A stretch of DNA of 64,000 bases, taken from positions 55,016,234 to 55,080,233 of the forward strand of contig OY743174.1 in NCBI GenBank assembly GCA_963555705.1, in the 5' to 3' direction. Shown piece after piece: positions 58,577 to 64,000 of the stretch. The notes beneath the pieces were generated by a model that saw only the letters and a program-made list of their open reading frames with translations, searched no databases and had not been told where the DNA came from. Position 1 is the stretch's first letter. Each line of letters begins with the position of its first letter. A program made the translations under genes and the position numbers. The stretch is from Ligustrum vulgare (lineage: Eukaryota; Streptophyta; Magnoliopsida; Lamiales; Oleaceae).

Positions 58577-60830
58577 GGCTGATCATATCTCTTCCCACAT
58601 ATGATGTCAATTGATGTTGTAAAAATTCATAACCTTGACATATCATATCCATTCATTCTCTTGGCATCATTAGTATAATTATATTGTGTTCTCGTTAGTT
58701 TGATCAAAATTGTCACTATTTGAATCAAATAACTCCATTGTATCCTGAAAGAGATTTTCATTAAAACCCCATTGTGACTTCGTTGGATAGGGAAGAAACA
58801 TCTCTTAAAAGATAGCGATTTCATGCCTTGGAGTTTATTCAGTCATATTCAGATTCCCATATTTTTCTCATAAATTTCCCAACAGATGAGTCCCGTGGTA
58901 TTGTTGGAACATAATTGAGATCTATAGGGCATACATGTGGACACAAATTCTAACAGGAAAATCAACAAACATCTTGTTGGCATAATAAAAACCTAGATCA
59001 CAAAAATCCCCAATTGTTTGAATTCATCAAGCACGTTTGGCCATCAAGATTAATATTTTTGAGCCTCTGTCTGTAACATGATGACATATTATTGGTCCTT
59101 TTTTTTAAAAAAAGTTTGCAATTTTAATTGATCAAAGATTTCGCCCACTATTTTTTTCTTTCTCTACAGAATAAATTAATGAAATATTGACACGTTGTTC
59201 TTTATAAATAATCCTTCATAAACTATTTACAAATGGAGGCTGATGCTCATTTTTACCGCTTATGTGGCCCACTTTCATGCTGTCCACAATTTTCCTTTCT
59301 AACCAAACAGACCGCTAATTATGGTCTACGCATTCATATGAAAGTCAACTGCCAATTATATATCGCCACATCAGATTAATTACATATAAATATGGGGTCA
59401 GGCGTGGTTTTACTCCTCTACCCCTAATGAACTATTGAAAGTTGAACGTTGCAGTTTTGGTCTCTAACTCATCAACTTGTTGCAATTTGGTCCTTAGTAT
59501 CTTAGTTGGTGTAGATTGATCATCATCATCAAAATCATCCCCTGCTTGATGCGTATTAATCAATTTTTTTTCCAAATTGTGATATTTTGGAATTGCAAAA
59601 CTTGATTAATTATTTGTTTGATAAAAGTTGATAAGATGTGTGATTAAAAGGTTATAAAACCCGTAAAATATATGATTATGATTAATTGTTGATTTTAATT
59701 TTGATAAAAATCTGATTTTTAATAAGAAACAAATAGATACTAAAATAACTAGGTATGCAATGTCCCTTCAATTATGGCAAGTCCATATATTTGAATTCTA
59801 GCATTTCTACTTTTATCCTTGCCCTATGAGCCCCGTATCGTTTAAACATTTTTGTATGACAATACAATTTTTTGTTCGAAATAATCATACTCAAGGGTAA
59901 TTCAGATTATATCATACAATTGGTTGATGAGTAAGGGATCGATAACTTGAGAATGTCATCACTATCCTGTCAGAAAAGGTAAACAATTCATTTGTAGTCC
60001 TCCATGTTTTCACCAAAAATCGATTCTCTTACTTAAATCTACATAAAATAAGTGTTTAATGCTAATTGCCATCCATTTAGATGATATATCAAGTTATCAT
60101 CTGTTTCTAACTCAAATTGCCATTCGTCTAAATACTAAGAATGTACGTAATGCATGTGAATGTTGGTGAAGAATACAATAGATAATCATGAGAATTTTTA
60201 ACAATTATTAGATACAATGTCGAAACTAAAATAGAAAAGAAAAAGGAAAAAGGAAAAATATTCACTTGATAGACCATCAATTACCAACCAATTTTATGAA
60301 AGTTTGACTTTATAATTTGCATATGTTTGGTAAATCATTTGTAAATAGCGATGCGTCAATATTTTGTTGGTCAATTATTTTTTAAAAGTCAAAAATTTAG
60401 ATGAGAATTTTTTATTAGTCTAAATTGTTTACTTTTCAAAAGATGAACCAATAAATGAGATATTATGTAATCGTTTATGAACAAAATTTATAAACAATTT
60501 TTACTAAACATAGGCTCTAACGGGTTGTTAATGGTACTAGAAAATTGAAATGTTGAAGATAATATAATGTTGGAATAGAAAATAAGAGCATGTTTAGTAA
60601 TGTGAAAAGTTTTGATTTTTGTGATTTTGTTTGATTTTTTGGTGGATGTGTGGCTTAAAAAAGTTTGAAAAGTCAAAAATGATGGACTTGACTAAGAATG
60701 GATGGTTGAGATTGAGTTTGAAAAATTGTGGTAAAATTTTCACCGTCAGCAAACGAGCTCTAAGTTGAAACGTGATAACCAAGTTGTTACAATGCTGATA
60801 AATGAAGGACAAATATTGCAAATTTCGCTA
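58577..60830. other. Intergenic region upstream of UGGT, with MITE relics
   Basis: Two relics of the 'TGTTTGGT' MITE family: about 59540-59720 and 60320-60515. The latter has ends ATATGTTTGGTAAA and, inverted, CTATGTTTAGTAAA. No gene recognised. The last few hundred bases should include the UGGT promoter. Confidence 0.5.
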
Positions 60831-61088
60831 ATTCATTTGACGACGAGGGGGAACACGGACACAGCCTTAGGTGAACCCTACCATCCTTCTCCAGTTCAAA
60901 ACTCGCATTGCACTAGTCAAAAAGCCCCAAACACTATTTGGCCTCTTGCATCTGCAAAAAAACCCTGTTCCAAAGAATCACCGGGAAAAAACCCATCAAA
61001 GATTCAATCTTTAGTTGTTCTTTATATATGGACATACTTTGATCGCCAATCTTGATAAAGGGAGGCAAAATTCGATAAAAATTCAATA

Positions 61089-63095
61089 ATGGGGACCCCG
61101 TTTAGATCTGGGTTTTGCATTTTGATCCTAGTACTTCTCTGTATCTGCATTTGCCATTCAGTTTCTGCGGAGAACCGCGGGCCTAAGAATGTGCAGGTGG
61201 CTCTTAGAGCCAAGTGGCCTGGTACTCCAGTACTTTTAGAAGCAGGGTATGCTTTTCTTTCGACCAATTTAGTAGCTGTATATTACTTGGTTTAAGAAAA
61301 TATAAACGTACAATTGCTCGTCTCATATGCTTGAATCGTGAATTTATGCTGATTTGAACATTTTCTTAGAGGTTGATAATTATGTTTTTAATTTTTAATG
61401 ATGTAGTACGTGGATTGGACACTTTTGTTAGCTTTATCGATTAGCATATCCTTATTTCGTTTTGGTTGATAGAGAAGGATTTTTCTTAGCCAAAAGTTGT
61501 GGTCTTGACTGTCATCATGTTCTATATTGACAATGGATATTAGTTGATGCCCTTTAATTTCTCCTAGTGAGCTTCTAATTTTGTTGTTTTACAGTGAATT
61601 GCTTTCGAAGGAATGGAAAGATCACTTCTGGGATTTCATTGAATCATGGCATCACTCTATGAATGAAGATACTGATTCTAATACTGCTAAAGATTGCTTA
61701 AGGAAAATTGCCAAATATGGGAAATCTCTATTAAGTGAAACTTTGGCATCAGTTTTCGAATTTTCTCTGACACTTCGGTCTGTATCTCCGAGACTAGTGC
61801 TCTATCGCCAGTTAGCGGAGGAATCTCTTTCATCTTTTCCTCTATCCGATGATATTAGCTCAAGCCCTGTTGATGGAGGGATCCCTGAACTGAATGAAAC
61901 CACAAACATCAAGAAGTCTGAACCCCTTCTTTTGGGTATGAACCCAAGAAGTCCGGGGAAAAGATGTTGTTGGATTGATACTGGTGGTTCACTGTTTTTC
62001 GACGTACCAGAACTGCTCTTGTGGCTGCAAAGTACTAATGTTGCGTAAGTCCTGCTTCATGTTGTCCTTATAAAATTCTTGGCAAATACTTTTAGAAGTA
62101 AATTGAATTGTTTGAGTTTTCCATTCCTATAATGGCACTGTTTTTGTTTGCAGAGCTAATGACACTTTTCAGCAGCCTGAGATTTTTGAATTTGATCATG
62201 TCCATCCAGATTCAACTACTGGAAGTCCCACTGCCATTTTGTATGGGGCTCTTGGGACTAAATGTTTTAAGGAATTTCATCTTACTTTGGTCGAAGCTGC
62301 CAGGAAGGTACAATAAAAATAGAATACGTTGCTTCTAATTTATTTTAATTTCGATGAAAAGATTTCTGTATCTTTGTTGGGTTCTGGGATACGTAATGGT
62401 GGGCTTTTGGATTTCTGGAATTTTATTGGCAGATCTCAACACAATGAATAGCTGGCTACGGATATTATGTACACGACATGACACACTACCACTGGTTCTA
62501 CTTACTTCAAAAGCAAAAGAAGATGGTCAATTTAAGAGAAAGGAATTTTTAATTTTATTTAAATATTCATATGTTTTATTTTTTCATATCCTAATTATTT
62601 CAAAGACAGCCTTTATATTCTTAAAAAGCCATTTTAGACATATATCTCTAGTTTGAGTTTTAGCATCTGAGATTCATGTCTCAATACTCAACTCCCAAAC
62701 TTACTCAGAAAAATGTCATTAGTTGATCCAGCTCACTTGATATGCATCTGTAATGACCCAAATGGGGTTCATATACGGATCATTTGAAGTAGGTCATATC
62801 TATCTTGATTGTTTAACTTGCAAATGTACGTTTATCTCTCTTTATTGAGATTATGAAAGACATTTGCAGTTAACAAATATTTTTAGACTTCTTATTTATT
62901 GGACAATATTCATGAAATTTTAGGGAAAAGTCAAGTATGCTGTTAGACCTGTACTGCCTTCTGGTTGCGAATCAAACAGTGGCCCCTGTGGATCCATTGG
63001 TGCCGAAGAACCTCTAAACTTGGGTGGTTATGGTGTGGAGCTTGCTCTGAAGAATATGGAATACAAGGCCATGGATGACACCGCCATAAAGAAAG
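61089..63095 (+). CDS. UGGT: UDP-glucose:glycoprotein glucosyltransferase, first four exons (continues beyond window)
   Basis: ER-lumen folding sensor that re-glucosylates misfolded glycoproteins for the calnexin cycle. Exons 61089-61246, 61595-62044, 62154-62307, 62924-63095; GT-AG introns and the frame hold, giving 311 residues. Residues 1-27 are a signal peptide ([20 protein letters not shown]). Next come [23 protein letters not shown], then [51 protein letters not shown] and [19 protein letters not shown]. These are the N-terminal thioredoxin-like client-binding domains of the UGGT family. The catalytic C-terminal domain lies outside the window. No lesions seen. The exon ending at 63095 splits a codon after AAA-G. 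Confidence 0.9.
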
Positions 63096-63668
63096 GTTAG
63101 ATTTTCTTATTCTTGTTTTTTCTGTTGATTTTTTCAAAAACTTACAATAAAAACTTATGGACATATAATGTGGAAATGGATACTATGTTCTCTGTTTTGA
63201 AATTTTTTATTATCTTTACCTTACCTTTATTCCTGTTTCCTCGAAAATATACATGATTATCAATATCAAGGGTTTGTGTTAAATTTAGTGTCATTCAATT
63301 TGAAAAAACAACTATATATTCAATTTCCATTTTTGCCTCTGTACAGGCTGAGAACTTGTTATCCATCTTGGGTTTAAGCCAAATTGATAGATGCCTTGCA
63401 CGTTTTTACATCCTTATATCCATTTATTCTTGTGTAGAATACTTCACAGTACCTAGTACTTCATCTTGAATCTTTGAAGAGACCTCAGCATCTTATATAA
63501 ATTCTTATATCTCTTGCCCTTGGAAAGTCTTAATGCTGTTTTACACCTTCACGTGCCTAGTTTCTAAATTATTCATTGCTCATGGGCTGGTTAAAAGTGC
63601 CCTAAGCATGTCATTTATTATATGTATGTGTAACTCTAAGTTTCCAAATTATATCATTTATTATATAA

Positions 63669-63990
63669 GCCCGTGTTTGGTACCAATTAAAAATCTAATG
63701 CTCCCACCAAGTGATTATAAACCAATTTATTTGGTCTTTCGAGGTAAGACGTGTGGTTAAAAATTGGAGAGATAAAATATGTGTGGTTAAAAAGTAGTTT
63801 GGAAAATTATGTAGATTATAAATTGGTTTATAATTACTTTACCAAACAGAGGCTAAATTTTAATATAACTCAAAGTCAACATTCAATCTCAACCACATAC
63901 TTCATGGTCCCACAACTTTTTAATCACCCATCTCATCAACTTTAATCAAAATCTATTAAAAATATGATTTTCATCTCCACCAAACATAGG
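63669..63990. mobile_element. MITE-like element in UGGT intron 4, 'TGTTTGGT' family
   Basis: Left end CCCGTGTTTGGTACC and right end …CCACCAAACATAGG are inverted relatives. The internal AACCAATTTATTTGGTC and ATAAATTGGTTTATAATTACTTTACCAAACAGAGGC suggest a compound or dimeric structure. Related pieces lie in an IMB4 intron (3695) and at 2412, 59540 and 60320. Non-coding. Confidence 0.55.
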
Positions 63991-64000
63991 CATATTATGC

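Overview
AT-rich plant nuclear DNA from a eudicot; the species cannot be told from the sequence. Genes are interrupted by GT-AG introns and code for plant housekeeping proteins, and the space between them is filled by LTR retrotransposons, a Helitron, hAT and Harbinger-type elements and smaller MITEs. No rRNA, tRNA or CRISPR array was recognised. Host genes in order: the 3' part of an importin-4-like (IMB4) gene (127-4866, +); a decayed SRP-receptor alpha pseudogene (19752-21430, -); an intact P-class PPR gene (21822-23588, -); a three-exon DnaJ/HSP40 gene with an unusually short J domain (42034-44381, -); and the first four exons of UDP-glucose:glycoprotein glucosyltransferase (61089 to beyond the window, +). 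Exon junctions were read by eye; the reading frames close across the exons proposed for IMB4, DnaJ and UGGT. | Mobile DNA by region: 1272-2055, 6930-7788, 17427-18793 and 37997-39614 hold four copies of one MITE-like family, one nested in a Harbinger-like element (6911-8316, TTA target duplication) and one itself invaded by a GC-rich element. 11864-17002 holds a copia LTR-like segment followed by a 5'-truncated copia gag-pol with 3' LTR. 26683-36567 looks like a Helitron (5' TC, 3' hairpin plus CTAG, A/T target) that was later hit by a complete Ty3/gypsy element (26819-32181, CACGG target duplication, reverse transcriptase missing). Four hAT-like elements with 8-bp target duplications lie at 24239, 39722, 40488 and 43792. 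| The most unusual region is 44573-56482. It is a minus-strand chromovirus-type gypsy complex recognised by its LTR ends, tRNA-iMet primer site, polypurine tract and pol tail. Its internal part has lost most of gag-pol. On the opposite (plus) strand it carries a cassette: a small basic cysteine-rich ORF resembling the 3'-proximal nucleic-acid-binding proteins of plant betaflexiviruses, a second small ORF, and an intact intronless LONELY GUY (LOG) gene for cytokinin activation with its own TATA box and three hairpin-like repeats downstream. A second LOG copy, 98-99% identical by hand count and differing mainly at synonymous positions, lies 3.2 kb further on in a partly deleted second unit. A transposon that carries a cytokinin-activating enzyme next to a virus-like regulatory ORF is the best candidate here for an undescribed system. 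Everything about its origin and activity is inference.
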